Position numbers and translations under genes: made by a program. Shown here piece by piece: positions 43,243 to 51,135 of a stretch of 64,000 bases of DNA. The notes beneath the pieces are model-generated. The model saw nothing but the letters and a program-made list of their open reading frames with translations. It was not told the DNA's origin and ran no database searches. The DNA comes from Methylonatrum sp040877625. GTDB taxonomy: Bacteria; Pseudomonadota; Gammaproteobacteria; Nitrococcales; Aquisalimonadaceae. The DNA lies in the NCBI GenBank assembly GCA_040877625.1, contig JBBDNK010000033.1, forward strand, positions 62,001-126,000, given 5' to 3'. Position 1 is the first letter of the stretch; each line of letters starts with the position of its first letter.

Positions 43243-44202
43243 CTAGGGAGCTTCTGCCATGGCGTTCAGCAGCCCATGGATGCTGTAACCCACCATGTAC
43301 GGAAGCTCATACTCGGGAAACCGTTCGCTCAAACGCTGCTGCAGCGTCTCATAGTGGGCCTGGGCACTTTCCGGGTCACTCAATTCCTCAACCACGCCGG
43401 GCGCACTACGGACATAGTCAAGAACCTCTTCCTCGACCGCATCGAGGTAGCGGATTTGCGCATCCACGGCCTCGTCCACCGTCGCCACCTCACCGCGGCC
43501 GCCGTGCACGTGCGTGCCGCCCAGATCACGCAGTTCCCGCAAGGCGGCACGCCAGGCATCCAGATCCGGCTGCGGCGAACCGTCGATGATACCGCCCTCC
43601 AGCCAGGCGTGGGCCTTGTGATGAACCAGGTCGCCGACAATCAGATCACCGGTTGAATCGATACGGACCACCGTCTGATTACTCGATATCCCGCTATGTC
43701 GCAGCTCAATCAGGGAGATCGTTTCCCCGGACGCCAACGCAATGACGTGCCGCCCGGAGAACGTCTCCTTCACCGGCTCGAACGCCGGATACTGGCCAGC
43801 CTCAAAGGCACCGACCACGTTTACCCAGAAGTTTTCCTTGTAAGCATGTACCGGGGCCATTGCCGCTGCCGTTGCCTCGGAAGCGATCGACACGGCGCCA
43901 AGCGCGTGCAGTAGCGGCAAGCCGTTGAACTTGTCCGGATTTGGATGCGTAACAACCACCCGCGTAACGGGGCTGTCCGTCTCCGCGCGGATCTGGTCCA
44001 CCATCGCCTGGGTCAGAGCTGGGACGAACTGCGTGTCAATGACCGTCACCTCGCGGCCATCGTCGTAATAATAGGTATGCGTGTCGAAACCGTTGGCGTC
44101 GGAGGTGTATACCCCCAGCCCTGCGGCCTGGGCCGCGCTGCCCGCCATTGCGGCGCAGAACAGCACACCGCGGGCGCTAACGATCAATTTATCCCTGCTC
44201 AT
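43243..44202 (-). CDS. Exported metallo-beta-lactamase-fold protein with degenerate metal motif
   Basis: 319 residues. A signal peptide is likely (MSRDKLIVSARGVLFCAAMAG, then AAQAAG). The MBL fold is recognisable from VTVIDTQFVPALTQAM, VTRVVVTHPNPDKFNGL and IVGDLVHHKAHAWLEGG, with THVHGGRG further on. The usual HxHxDH motif reads HPNPDK: the second His is Asn and the last His is Lys, so the standard two-metal site is incomplete. ATG 44202 has GGAG nine bases upstream; ATG 44211 sits directly on that site. Divergent from the AraC gene, which may regulate it. Substrate unknown. Confidence 0.75.
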   Translation of the reverse strand: MSRDKLIVSARGVLFCAAMAGSAAQAAGLGVYTSDANGFDTHTYYYDDGREVTVIDTQFVPALTQAMVDQIRAETDSPVTRVVVTHPNPDKFNGLPLLHALGAVSIASEATAAAMAPVHAYKENFWVNVVGAFEAGQYPAFEPVKETFSGRHVIALASGETISLIELRHSGISSNQTVVRIDSTGDLIVGDLVHHKAHAWLEGGIIDGSPQPDLDAWRAALRELRDLGGTHVHGGRGEVATVDEAVDAQIRYLDAVEEEVLDYVRSAPGVVEELSDPESAQAHYETLQQRLSERFPEYELPYMVGYSIHGLLNAMAEAP

Positions 44203-44303
44203 GGCGTACATCTCCTCTGGATTTGAACAACAGTAAGGAGTATGCGCACCGCCTGGCATGGCTTAATATCGTTATCAGGCCAACTTTTAATGCGAATCCG
44301 CCA

Positions 44304-45101
44304 ATGTATTCCTTGAACCCCAACCATCCTGAATCCGCGACCGCACCGGTGGTGGGAATAACGCAGTCCTTTGCACCGGCCTCACACCTTCCCACGCACA
44401 TTCACCGCAAGGCGCAACTGGTTTATACGACCCAGGGCGTCATGCATCTGTCGACCGGGGACGGCCACTGGGTACTGCCGTCGTGGCGGGCGCTGTGGAT
44501 TCCACCGGGGGTTGAACACAGCCTCAAATGCCATGTCCCGATCTCCGTCCGCGCCCTGTATTTTCAGCCCGACGTGATGCAACTGGCCACGCCCGGCTGT
44601 CTGGTACTCAACATCACCCCTCTGGCCAGGGAACTCATCGTCCGCGCCACGGAGTTGCCATGGGATTACACGCGGGACAGCAGACAGTGGCGCCTGATTC
44701 GTGTACTCATGGACGAACTGCAGGCACTGAACGCTGCTCCGCTCCACCTGCCGATGCCGCGGGACAGCCGCGCTCGCAGACTTTGCGAGGCTCTGAGAAG
44801 GCATCCAGGTGATCCGGCCACTCTGAGCACGTGGTCATCCCGGGTCGGGGCGAGTGAACGTACGCTCGCCCGCGTATTCCGGCGGGAAACGGGGATGAGC
44901 TTCAGCACCTGGCGTCAGCAACTCCGCATCCAGATCGGAATTGAACGCCTGGCGCTTGGAATGAGCGTGACCACGGTCGCGCACGAACTAGGCTATGAAA
45001 ACCCGAGCAGTTTCATCGCCGTATTTCGCCGTATTTTCGGGGTCACCCCCAAAAGCTATTTTCGTGAACCTGATATGACAACCGGCGATACCCTCGTCTG
45101 A
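44304..45101 (+). CDS. AraC-family transcriptional regulator
   Basis: 265 residues from ATG 44304. N-terminal cupin-type sensor domain (about 25-110; HLPTHIHRKAQLVYTTQGV, WIPPGVEHSLKC) and C-terminal double helix-turn-helix (about 165-255; TLSTWSSRVGASERTLARVF, VTTVAHELGYENPSSFIAVFRRIFGVTP). Small-molecule sensing by the cupin is expected. TTG 44223 would extend it upstream to overlap the divergent promoter region and is less likely. It may control the divergent MBL-fold gene, the reductase downstream, or both. Confidence 0.88.
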   Translation: MYSLNPNHPESATAPVVGITQSFAPASHLPTHIHRKAQLVYTTQGVMHLSTGDGHWVLPSWRALWIPPGVEHSLKCHVPISVRALYFQPDVMQLATPGCLVLNITPLARELIVRATELPWDYTRDSRQWRLIRVLMDELQALNAAPLHLPMPRDSRARRLCEALRRHPGDPATLSTWSSRVGASERTLARVFRRETGMSFSTWRQQLRIQIGIERLALGMSVTTVAHELGYENPSSFIAVFRRIFGVTPKSYFREPDMTTGDTLV

Positions 45102-45346
45102 CACGTTTCATCCGCGAAAGTACGCGTTCATTGCAGCGCATACGCATCATAAACCCCCGAACCGACAATCACCTACCGCATTCTCAACTTTCATTATGCA
45201 TCACGGTAATGACGCCTATTCGCTCATGCCATATGCACGGATTGAATGATCTGAGACTATCGCCAGCCAAGGGAATTGGTTAATCGGCATTTGCCCGACA
45301 GATCAATAAAACATGTTCGATCAAGGAAATATGAAGAGGGAAAATC

Positions 45347-46204
45347 ATGATTCTTGTAACTGGAAGTACGGGCAATGTGGGCAGTGAGGTATGCCGGCAA
45401 TTGCACTCGGAAGGACGGCCATTCTACGCCCTGGCACGCAACCCCGACGCGGCCGGGAAGGCGCTACCGGAAGGAACGCGCGTACGCCATGGAGACTTTG
45501 ACAAGCCCCAGACATTGTTCGACGCCTGTCAGGACATACAAAGCCTTTTCCTGATTTCACCTGCCAGTGAGGATATGGTTCGCCATCAGTGCGCAGTGAT
45601 TGACAGTGCCAGGCAGGCAGGTGTGCGTCATATCGTCAAACTGTCCGGGCTCGGCGCCTCGATGGACGCGCCCGCGAGATTGCCACGGCTGCATGCCGAA
45701 ATTGAGCGGCATCTTGCCGCCTCCGGTCTTGATTACACCATCGTACGGCCGAATCTGTTCATGCAGGTACTGCTGATGTCGGCAAGCACGATCAAATCCG
45801 ATCGCGCGATTTACGCCCCCGCCGGCGACGGCCGCATCAGCTTCACCGACGTACGCGATATCGCCAGCGTTATCGTCGAGGCCCTGGCGAACCCGCACAA
45901 CCATCGCAATAGCAGCTATGACATCACGGGGCCGGAGGCTTGGTCATACGGTGAAGTCGCAAACCTGATCGGCGAGAGCATCAATGGCAATGTGAGCTAC
46001 GTCGCCGTTTCACCGGACCAGGCACGCGAATCCATGCTCGGCGGCGGCATGTCGGAGTGGATCGTGGAGGCCATGCTGGAACTGTTCGCCATTTACCGCG
46101 CCGGTTATGGCAGCGCGGTGACCGAACAGATCCGCGAGATCACCGGCCTTTCTCCCACCAGACTACCCCGATTCATCGAAGGACATCGCACCGCATTTGC
46201 ATAA
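45347..46204 (+). CDS. NmrA/SDR-type NAD(P)-binding reductase
   Basis: 285 residues of the atypical short-chain dehydrogenase (NmrA/QOR2-like) class. The cofactor loop is VTGSTGNVGSEV at the N-terminus; ARNP at about 31-34 suggests NADP preference. SLFLISPAS, VKLSGLGAS and YTIVRPNLFMQ follow, as in NAD(P)H:quinone or azoreductase-like members; there is no YxxxK pair typical of classical SDRs. The 245-base upstream gap is relatively AT-rich and likely holds its promoter. AGAGGG lies about seven bases before the ATG. In context it could reduce a pathway intermediate. Confidence 0.85.
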   Translation: MILVTGSTGNVGSEVCRQLHSEGRPFYALARNPDAAGKALPEGTRVRHGDFDKPQTLFDACQDIQSLFLISPASEDMVRHQCAVIDSARQAGVRHIVKLSGLGASMDAPARLPRLHAEIERHLAASGLDYTIVRPNLFMQVLLMSASTIKSDRAIYAPAGDGRISFTDVRDIASVIVEALANPHNHRNSSYDITGPEAWSYGEVANLIGESINGNVSYVAVSPDQARESMLGGGMSEWIVEAMLELFAIYRAGYGSAVTEQIREITGLSPTRLPRFIEGHRTAFA

Positions 46205-46295
46205 GTTTTACCGATGGGTGGCGCCGGCAACTGCGGCCGCGCTACCCGTACGTCGGCTTTTATTCTCCACATCACCGGCAAGGGATGGCTGAAAA

Positions 46296-47057
46296 ATGAA
46301 ACACTCTCTCATCGTCGTGGGCGATCGATTCAAGGCATTCGCCGGCAATAAGGGCGTTGTTACCGTCAGCGGATTGGAGCGTTGGCTTGAAGATTCCGAA
46401 GAGACGGTTTCCGACAGCCCGATGCAGGTTCACATTGGTCAGGGTGTGCCGTTATCACGACTGGACCAACTCGTGAACACGCTTCGCAACAGGGGGATAT
46501 ATGTCAGCGAATCGGCCATCTCGCGGCTGCGTGGACGTGCGAACAAGGCAACCAGCCATAAACATCGATCTCAGAATATCCTGATCTCCCATCCACGAAA
46601 ACTGGATCAGGGGATCTACACGCTCGATCTGTTGATTGACGAACGCTCGGAACTCCTGCTCGATCATGTTACTGGTCAGCACATACAGGGCATGGTTCTG
46701 ACCGAGGCCGCGCGTCAGGCCTTCATTGCCGTAACCACGTCGGATCTCCTGGAAGGCGTCACCAACCCGTACTTCGTCATCAACCGGATGAACATGAGCT
46801 TTCTGCGCTTCATGTTCCCGGTTGAGGCAAATATTGAATTCCACCTGACCAAGCAGGGCGCGAGCCGACCTGATCGATGCGCCTACGAGGCGACGATTCG
46901 CTTCTTCCAGCTTGGCGAGTGCCTGGCAGAATCGTTCGTTTCCTATATGGCCATAGAACAGCAGTCACTGGGACCGCGCGAAGCGGCCATGGCCAGCGAG
47001 ACCGCGGAATTTCTGCGTTTGCTGGAAACCGAAGAGGCCGACACGGTGGGCGCCTGA
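46296..47057 (+). CDS. AfsA-type hotdog-domain protein (A-factor biosynthesis family)
   Basis: 253 residues. Residues about 90-225 match one AfsA hotdog unit: HKHRSQNILISHPRKLDQG, then LLLDHVTGQHIQGMVLTEA with ARQAFIAV, then NRMNMSFLRFMFPVEANIEF and a second strand set ending GECLAESFVSYMAI. AfsA/ScbA proteins join a beta-ketoacyl chain to dihydroxyacetone phosphate in butyrolactone and butenolide signal synthesis. Those enzymes carry two hotdog units; here the first 85 residues are something else that I do not recognise. The gene follows the NmrA-type reductase by 91 bases on the same strand and converges with a LysR gene. Domain call is from motif memory; function is inferred. Confidence 0.72.
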   Translation: MKHSLIVVGDRFKAFAGNKGVVTVSGLERWLEDSEETVSDSPMQVHIGQGVPLSRLDQLVNTLRNRGIYVSESAISRLRGRANKATSHKHRSQNILISHPRKLDQGIYTLDLLIDERSELLLDHVTGQHIQGMVLTEAARQAFIAVTTSDLLEGVTNPYFVINRMNMSFLRFMFPVEANIEFHLTKQGASRPDRCAYEATIRFFQLGECLAESFVSYMAIEQQSLGPREAAMASETAEFLRLLETEEADTVGA

Positions 47058-47060
47058 GGA

Positions 47061-47969
47061 TCACAGTTCCCTGGACACCGCGGCGATTTCTTCACGAAAC
47101 CAACTATGGTGAGAGCCGGAACCATAACGCCGCAACCAGACCAGGTGGAAAAGGTGGCGGTGATTACGAATGGGCAGGGGCAGGATCCGGATAGCGTGAA
47201 ACCGTTCAAGAAGATGCGCTATCCGCTTGGGGAGAGTGCAGATCAGGTCCGTGGACACGATGATGGACGGTGCTACCGAGAAATGGGGAATGCTCATGGC
47301 TACACGCCGTGAGCGCCCCATCCCCTGCAGGGTCGAGTCAACCCAGCCGCGTTCCGCCGTTGCATGCGAGACCAGCAGATGATCCAGAGCGACAAATGTA
47401 TCGAGATCAAGGCCGGCCGCCGGAACGCGGCGATTGTCCGCCCCCGCGATGCAAACGTACTCCTCGGTGAACAGCGGCATCGATTCGTAGCGGCTGCCGG
47501 CAACCTCTTCGGAAACGATTGCCGCATCAATCGCGGCGCTGTCGAGCATGAACTGCACACAGGTATGCCCCACGTTGGGGGCGATCAATCGCACATTCGG
47601 CGCATGCACACGGACGCGCTGAGCGATACGCGGCAGGAGCAGGAGGGAAAGGTAGTCATTGGTGCCAAGCCGGAACGCCACGTCCAAATCCTGTGGCTTT
47701 ACCTGTTTGCCGAGATGCAACGCCGTCTGCGCGTTATCCAGCGCCGACTGGATGTGGCGTGCAACCATCTCTGCCTTGCGCGTCGGCGTCATGCCCTGCG
47801 GAACACGTTCGAACAGCATATCGCCGAACGCCTCACGCAGCCGTTGCATCGCACGGCTCACGGCCGGCTGGCTGATGCCCAGCGAGTCCCCGGCTCTGGT
47901 GAGATTACGGTGCGTGTAGATTGCGTCGAAGACTTTAAGCAGGTTCAGATCCAGGCCTTTGATGTCCAT
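47061..47969 (-). CDS. LysR-family transcriptional regulator
   Basis: 302 residues. N-terminal winged helix-turn-helix (LDLNLLKVFDAIYTHRNLTRAGDSLGISQPAVSRAMQRL over about 6-45) and a substrate-binding domain of the NodD/nitroaromatics-type branch (FRLGTNDYLSLLLLPRIAQRV, GADNRRVPAAGLDLDTF). ATG 47969 is chosen; the codon before it is TTG. It is divergent from the flavin monooxygenase gene with 89 bases between, the classic LysR arrangement, so it probably controls that gene. Its 3' end abuts the AfsA-like gene. Confidence 0.92.
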   Translation of the reverse strand: MDIKGLDLNLLKVFDAIYTHRNLTRAGDSLGISQPAVSRAMQRLREAFGDMLFERVPQGMTPTRKAEMVARHIQSALDNAQTALHLGKQVKPQDLDVAFRLGTNDYLSLLLLPRIAQRVRVHAPNVRLIAPNVGHTCVQFMLDSAAIDAAIVSEEVAGSRYESMPLFTEEYVCIAGADNRRVPAAGLDLDTFVALDHLLVSHATAERGWVDSTLQGMGRSRRVAMSIPHFSVAPSIIVSTDLICTLPKRIAHLLERFHAIRILPLPIRNHRHLFHLVWLRRYGSGSHHSWFREEIAAVSREL

Positions 47970-47988
47970 CAAAATCGTTCATCCCTGT

Positions 47989-47998
47989 ATCGCTCGAT
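47989..47998. promoter_or_regulatory. Small dyad in the LysR/monooxygenase divergent region
   Basis: ATCG-CT-CGAT is a perfect 10-base palindrome about 20 bases upstream of the LysR start and 61 bases upstream of the monooxygenase start. LysR regulators bind short interrupted dyads in such gaps; this one is a candidate site only. Confidence 0.25.
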
Positions 47999-48058
47999 TC
48001 AGCGGTGCGAGCCCCGTACTGGAAGACGCGCGGCACGGCTATTATGGAGAAACTGAAA

Positions 48059-49762
48059 ATGGCTGTTAACGATAATTTTCCAGCCCCCGACGTACTCATT
48101 GTCGGGGCCGGACCGGTTGGCATGACCCTCGCCTGTGTTCTCGCCAGGCAGAACATCAGTGTCCGCATCATTGACCGTAACGATGGGCCCACTGCGTATT
48201 CCAAGGCGATCGGCATTCACGCCCGCACGCTGGAACTCATGCATACCATCGGCATTGCCGAGGCCATGGTGGAACGCGGCAATCCCATGCAGCGCTTTCG
48301 GGTTAACGCCGACCGGCGCTGCATAATCGACGCCAGCTTCGCCTCCATCAGTTCCCGGTACCCCTTTGTGCTGGGATTACCCCAATCAGTGACCGAGCAC
48401 CTGCTTTCCCGGCAGCTTGCCGAGTGCGGGGTCAGCGTCGAAAGAAACACCGAAATCGTCGAGATCACGGACGCCGGTAGTCCAGCCGATCCCGGGCGCC
48501 CCGCCAGAGTCATCCTGCGAGGCCCCGGCGGCAACGGCGAATCCGTGAGCACCAGTTGGCTCTGCGGATGCGACGGCAGCAGAAGCTCGGTGCGCACGCT
48601 GCTGGATATTGATTTCCCCGGCGGCGATTATCGCCGCGCCTTCATTCTCGGCGACGTCAGGATTGATAGTGACGAGGCCCAGGATGAACTCCAGTTCTTT
48701 ATATCGCGCCACGGTTACCTGCTGATGATCCCGATGCCCCGCGGAATGCATCGCATCATCGCCCAGACAGATAAAACACTGGATGACTTCCAGGGAACAG
48801 CGCGACCCGAGGCCAGCCTTGAGGAATTGCAGGCAATCGTGGACCGTAACGGCCCCGGCGGAGTTCGCGTCCATAGCCCGGCCTGGTTAACCTGCGCGCC
48901 CTTTTATTACCGTCTGGCGGAAACGCCCCGACGCGGCCGCGCGTTTCTACTCGGCGACGCCCTGCATCTTTATAGTCCTCTCGGGGCTCAGGGACTGAAC
49001 ACCGGCGCCCACGATGCCTTCAACCTCGGCTGGAAGCTGGCACAGGTCATCAGCGGTTCAGCAAATCTGGCGTTGCTCGACTCTTACACCGAAGAGCGCA
49101 TGGCGATCGCCCGCAAGATCGCCGAGGTAACCAGTCGCACCACCCGCTTCATCACCAATACGACACCGTGGTATCGGACCTTGCGCAAATCGGTGGTGCC
49201 ACTGGTGAATGCCTCTCGACGGGTGCAGATCGATCTGCCCTGGTTAATGTCCGGGCTGCGCCAAAGCTATGCGGGGCATTCGCTCAGCGCTGGAAACCCG
49301 GCAGGCGACCTGAAGCCCGGTGATCGCTGTCCGCACGCGTATGTACGCGTCGATGGAGCACTGCGCCCCCTGGCGGCAATGGTTCATGGGCAGCACTTTA
49401 CCCTGCTGGTGCTGCACCGTCGGGATACAACGGATCATCGCCAGAATCTCATGAAGTGGCTGGACAACTGCCCTGCCGCGAAGCGGCTACGCACCTGCTA
49501 CATAACCCGCGAGCCCATGGAGCAGAACATCGCTCTCGGCATCGACACCGCACACGCCATCGAGGACACAACAGCCGAGGTATTCCACGCTTTCGGCCTG
49601 AACCAGGGCTTCGTACTGGTGCGTCCGGATGGCCATCTTGCATTGCTGGATTCCAACGCCGGCAACCTGGGTGCGGTAGCAGACTATTTTGCCGGACCAT
49701 ACTGGACTTTCGACGAGCCGGTTAAGAGTGAACCGTCCGCCGTCGCCAACGCTTACGCTTAA
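48059..49762 (+). CDS. FAD-dependent aromatic-type monooxygenase (class A flavoprotein hydroxylase)
   Basis: 567 residues. FAD-binding VLIVGAGPVGMTLA at the N-terminus, the DG motif CGCDGSRSSVR near residue 180 and the GD motif FLLGDALHLYSPLGAQGLNTG near residue 300. A C-terminal thioredoxin-like domain (about 415-555) is present, as in phenol hydroxylase and polyketide hydroxylases. NADPH-dependent ring hydroxylation or a Baeyer-Villiger-like step is likely; the substrate is not known. GGAGA about nine bases upstream supports ATG 48059; ATG 48044 is five codons earlier. Followed by the HAD gene after 10 bases. Confidence 0.88.
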   Translation: MAVNDNFPAPDVLIVGAGPVGMTLACVLARQNISVRIIDRNDGPTAYSKAIGIHARTLELMHTIGIAEAMVERGNPMQRFRVNADRRCIIDASFASISSRYPFVLGLPQSVTEHLLSRQLAECGVSVERNTEIVEITDAGSPADPGRPARVILRGPGGNGESVSTSWLCGCDGSRSSVRTLLDIDFPGGDYRRAFILGDVRIDSDEAQDELQFFISRHGYLLMIPMPRGMHRIIAQTDKTLDDFQGTARPEASLEELQAIVDRNGPGGVRVHSPAWLTCAPFYYRLAETPRRGRAFLLGDALHLYSPLGAQGLNTGAHDAFNLGWKLAQVISGSANLALLDSYTEERMAIARKIAEVTSRTTRFITNTTPWYRTLRKSVVPLVNASRRVQIDLPWLMSGLRQSYAGHSLSAGNPAGDLKPGDRCPHAYVRVDGALRPLAAMVHGQHFTLLVLHRRDTTDHRQNLMKWLDNCPAAKRLRTCYITREPMEQNIALGIDTAHAIEDTTAEVFHAFGLNQGFVLVRPDGHLALLDSNAGNLGAVADYFAGPYWTFDEPVKSEPSAVANAYA

Positions 49763-49772
49763 GGAGCAAGCC

Positions 49773-50486
49773 ATGCAGGCAGGATTTTTCGACGTGGACG
49801 ATACCCTTATTTCTCTCAAGTCCATGTTCCGCTTTCAGCGCTATTACTTTCTGCACGCTGCTGAACACAGAGGCGAGGATGGCAACGCCACATACACCGC
49901 GTTTGAGCAGGCGCTGCGGAATCATCCGCGGCGCGACGACCGGGCCGTCCTCAACAGGCTCTTCTATCAGAGCTTTGCCGGACGGCAGGTCGATCAGACC
50001 GAGCAACTGGCGGCGGAGTGGTTCGAATGGGAATCACGTCGTCTCGGCGACCGGCTGTGGATTCCGGAAACGTTATCGCTGCTGACCGAACTGCGTACCA
50101 ACGGCGCCCGGATCGTGCTCGTGTCCGGGTCCTGCAATGAAATTCTTGCGCCCATCGTCAAGCGCCTGGGCGGGGCCTATTGTCTGGCCACCCAACTGAA
50201 AGCCGTCAATGGCCGGTTCACGGGAGAGATCGACGGACGGCAGATGATCGGTCCAGGCAAGGCGGAAGCCATTGTAGAGTTCGCCCGGCATTACAAGCTC
50301 GACCTCGCCCAGTGCCTGGGCTGTGGTGACCACCTCTCGGACGTTCCCATGCTGGAATTAACGGGTGAAGTCCGCGTCGTGCCGGGCGAGCCGTCCATGG
50401 AAGAGGAGGCTCGTCGGCGTGATTGGCCGCTGCTCGACGTCAGCCCCTCCGAGTTACCAGGAACCAGAGATTCACTTACCGCCTAG
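49773..50486 (+). CDS. HAD-superfamily IB phosphatase
   Basis: 237 residues. Motif I FFDVDDTLI (nucleophile D8, acid D10), motif II VSGSCNEIL, a conserved Lys in GPGKAEAI, and motif IV GCGDHLSDVPMLE, the SerB/TIGR01490 pattern with a helical cap between motifs I and II. It should remove phosphate from a small substrate. AAGGAG six bases before the ATG and 10 bases from the monooxygenase gene indicate one operon. With the AfsA-like protein it would provide the dephosphorylation step of a butenolide pathway; this is inference. The stop codon overlaps the start of a dispersed repeat. Confidence 0.87.
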   Translation: MQAGFFDVDDTLISLKSMFRFQRYYFLHAAEHRGEDGNATYTAFEQALRNHPRRDDRAVLNRLFYQSFAGRQVDQTEQLAAEWFEWESRRLGDRLWIPETLSLLTELRTNGARIVLVSGSCNEILAPIVKRLGGAYCLATQLKAVNGRFTGEIDGRQMIGPGKAEAIVEFARHYKLDLAQCLGCGDHLSDVPMLELTGEVRVVPGEPSMEEEARRRDWPLLDVSPSELPGTRDSLTA

Positions 50487-50568
50487 AGAGACACTGATAT
50501 ATGCCCAGCGCGCTCGGATGGCCCGCCCTGCGGGGCTTTGCAGCGTGGGACTACATCAGTGTCTCCCT
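50485..50568. repeat. Dispersed inverted-repeat element, copy A (complete)
   Basis: Terminal arms AGAGAGACACTGAT (50485-50498) and ATCAGTGTCTCCCT (50555-50568) are inverted with one mismatch. The interior has GC-rich pairing (CCCGC-CCT-GCGGG, 50522-50534) and GGCTTTGCAGCGTG, which also occurs in copy B. 84 bases, no coding capacity. It begins on the stop codon of the HAD gene and lies before the SRPBCC gene. Confidence 0.75.
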
Positions 50569-50610
50569 AACGCAAATCGCACTTGATTGCACCGACAAGG
50601 AAAGATAGCT

Positions 50611-51096
50611 ATGAAAAGATATGGATTGGTGTCCCTACTGACCACGGCGCTAATGAGTATCAACGCCTTCGCCGGTAATACGGAAGTCATCGAAGAGGCC
50701 GTCTTCGATGCCCCGCCGGAACGGGTCTGGAACCGGCTGAAATCATTCTGTTCCATTGACCAGTGGCAGTCATATGTTGCCGATTGCAGCGTGTATGGAA
50801 CCAGGTCCGGCGTTCACCGGATCATTTCCATGCAAGACGGCTCGATCTATACCGAAGCCCTTACGGAATATTCCGAATCACAGCGCCGCTTCGCTTACGT
50901 TATTCTCAGCGGCCCGCTGCCAATCCAGAATTACCAGGCGAGCTTCAGCATCGAACCGACCGACAATGGTCAGACGCGCCTGACCTGGGGCTCGACGTTC
51001 GACGTACCGGCAGAGTTGGAGGCCGAAGCCATCAGCAATATTCGCGCCTTGTACCAGAATGGAATCGCCGGCATGCGCAACCTGATTGCCGAATAG
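50611..51096 (+). CDS. Exported SRPBCC-fold protein (polyketide cyclase/MxaD-like)
   Basis: 161 residues with a signal peptide (MKRYGLVSLLTTALMSINAF, cleavage near AFAGN). The mature part is a Bet v1/START-like SRPBCC domain: VIEEAVFDAPPERVWNRLKSF, GVHRIISMQDGSIYTEALTEY and GQTRLTWGSTFDVP. This fold binds hydrophobic ligands or acts as cyclase. ATG 50611 has AAGGAAAG about ten bases upstream. Upstream and downstream it is flanked by repeat sequences (50485-50568, 51111-51135). Role in the cluster: possible ligand carrier or cyclase in the periplasm; not shown. Confidence 0.82.
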   Translation: MKRYGLVSLLTTALMSINAFAGNTEVIEEAVFDAPPERVWNRLKSFCSIDQWQSYVADCSVYGTRSGVHRIISMQDGSIYTEALTEYSESQRRFAYVILSGPLPIQNYQASFSIEPTDNGQTRLTWGSTFDVPAELEAEAISNIRALYQNGIAGMRNLIAE

Positions 51097-51110
51097 TCTC
51101 CTCCAGCCGC

Positions 51111-51135
51111 GACTTCCCATAGAGGCTCCCTAACG
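51111..51135. repeat. Degenerate copy D of the dispersed repeat (right arm)
   Basis: The last ten bases, CTCCCTAACG (51126-51135), are identical to 50563-50572 at the right end of copy A, and the preceding bases (GACTTCCCAT) resemble its GACTACAT. The match is short and could be chance. Confidence 0.35.

Larger units (their letters stand above)
43143..51135. other. Accessory block between leuS/ybeL and lnt (candidate small-molecule biosynthesis and regulation island)
   Basis: Eight genes with no housekeeping role stand between two groups (leuS-lptE-holA and miaB-ybeZ-ybeY-corC-lnt) that are close neighbours in related genomes. Contents: MBL-fold protein, AraC regulator, NmrA-type reductase, AfsA-type hotdog protein, LysR regulator, flavin monooxygenase, HAD-IB phosphatase, exported SRPBCC protein. 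Intergenic DNA is looser and more AT-rich than elsewhere (45102-45346). A hairpin (43200-43228) lies at the left edge and repeat copies at 50485-50568 and 51111-51135 near the right edge. No integrase, transposase or tRNA is present, so the means of acquisition is not visible. Confidence 0.6.

Noticed and set aside
50485..50568. Simple rho-independent terminator after the HAD gene
   Set aside because: The arms match sequences at two other loci and there is no T tract, so a dispersed repeat explains it better.
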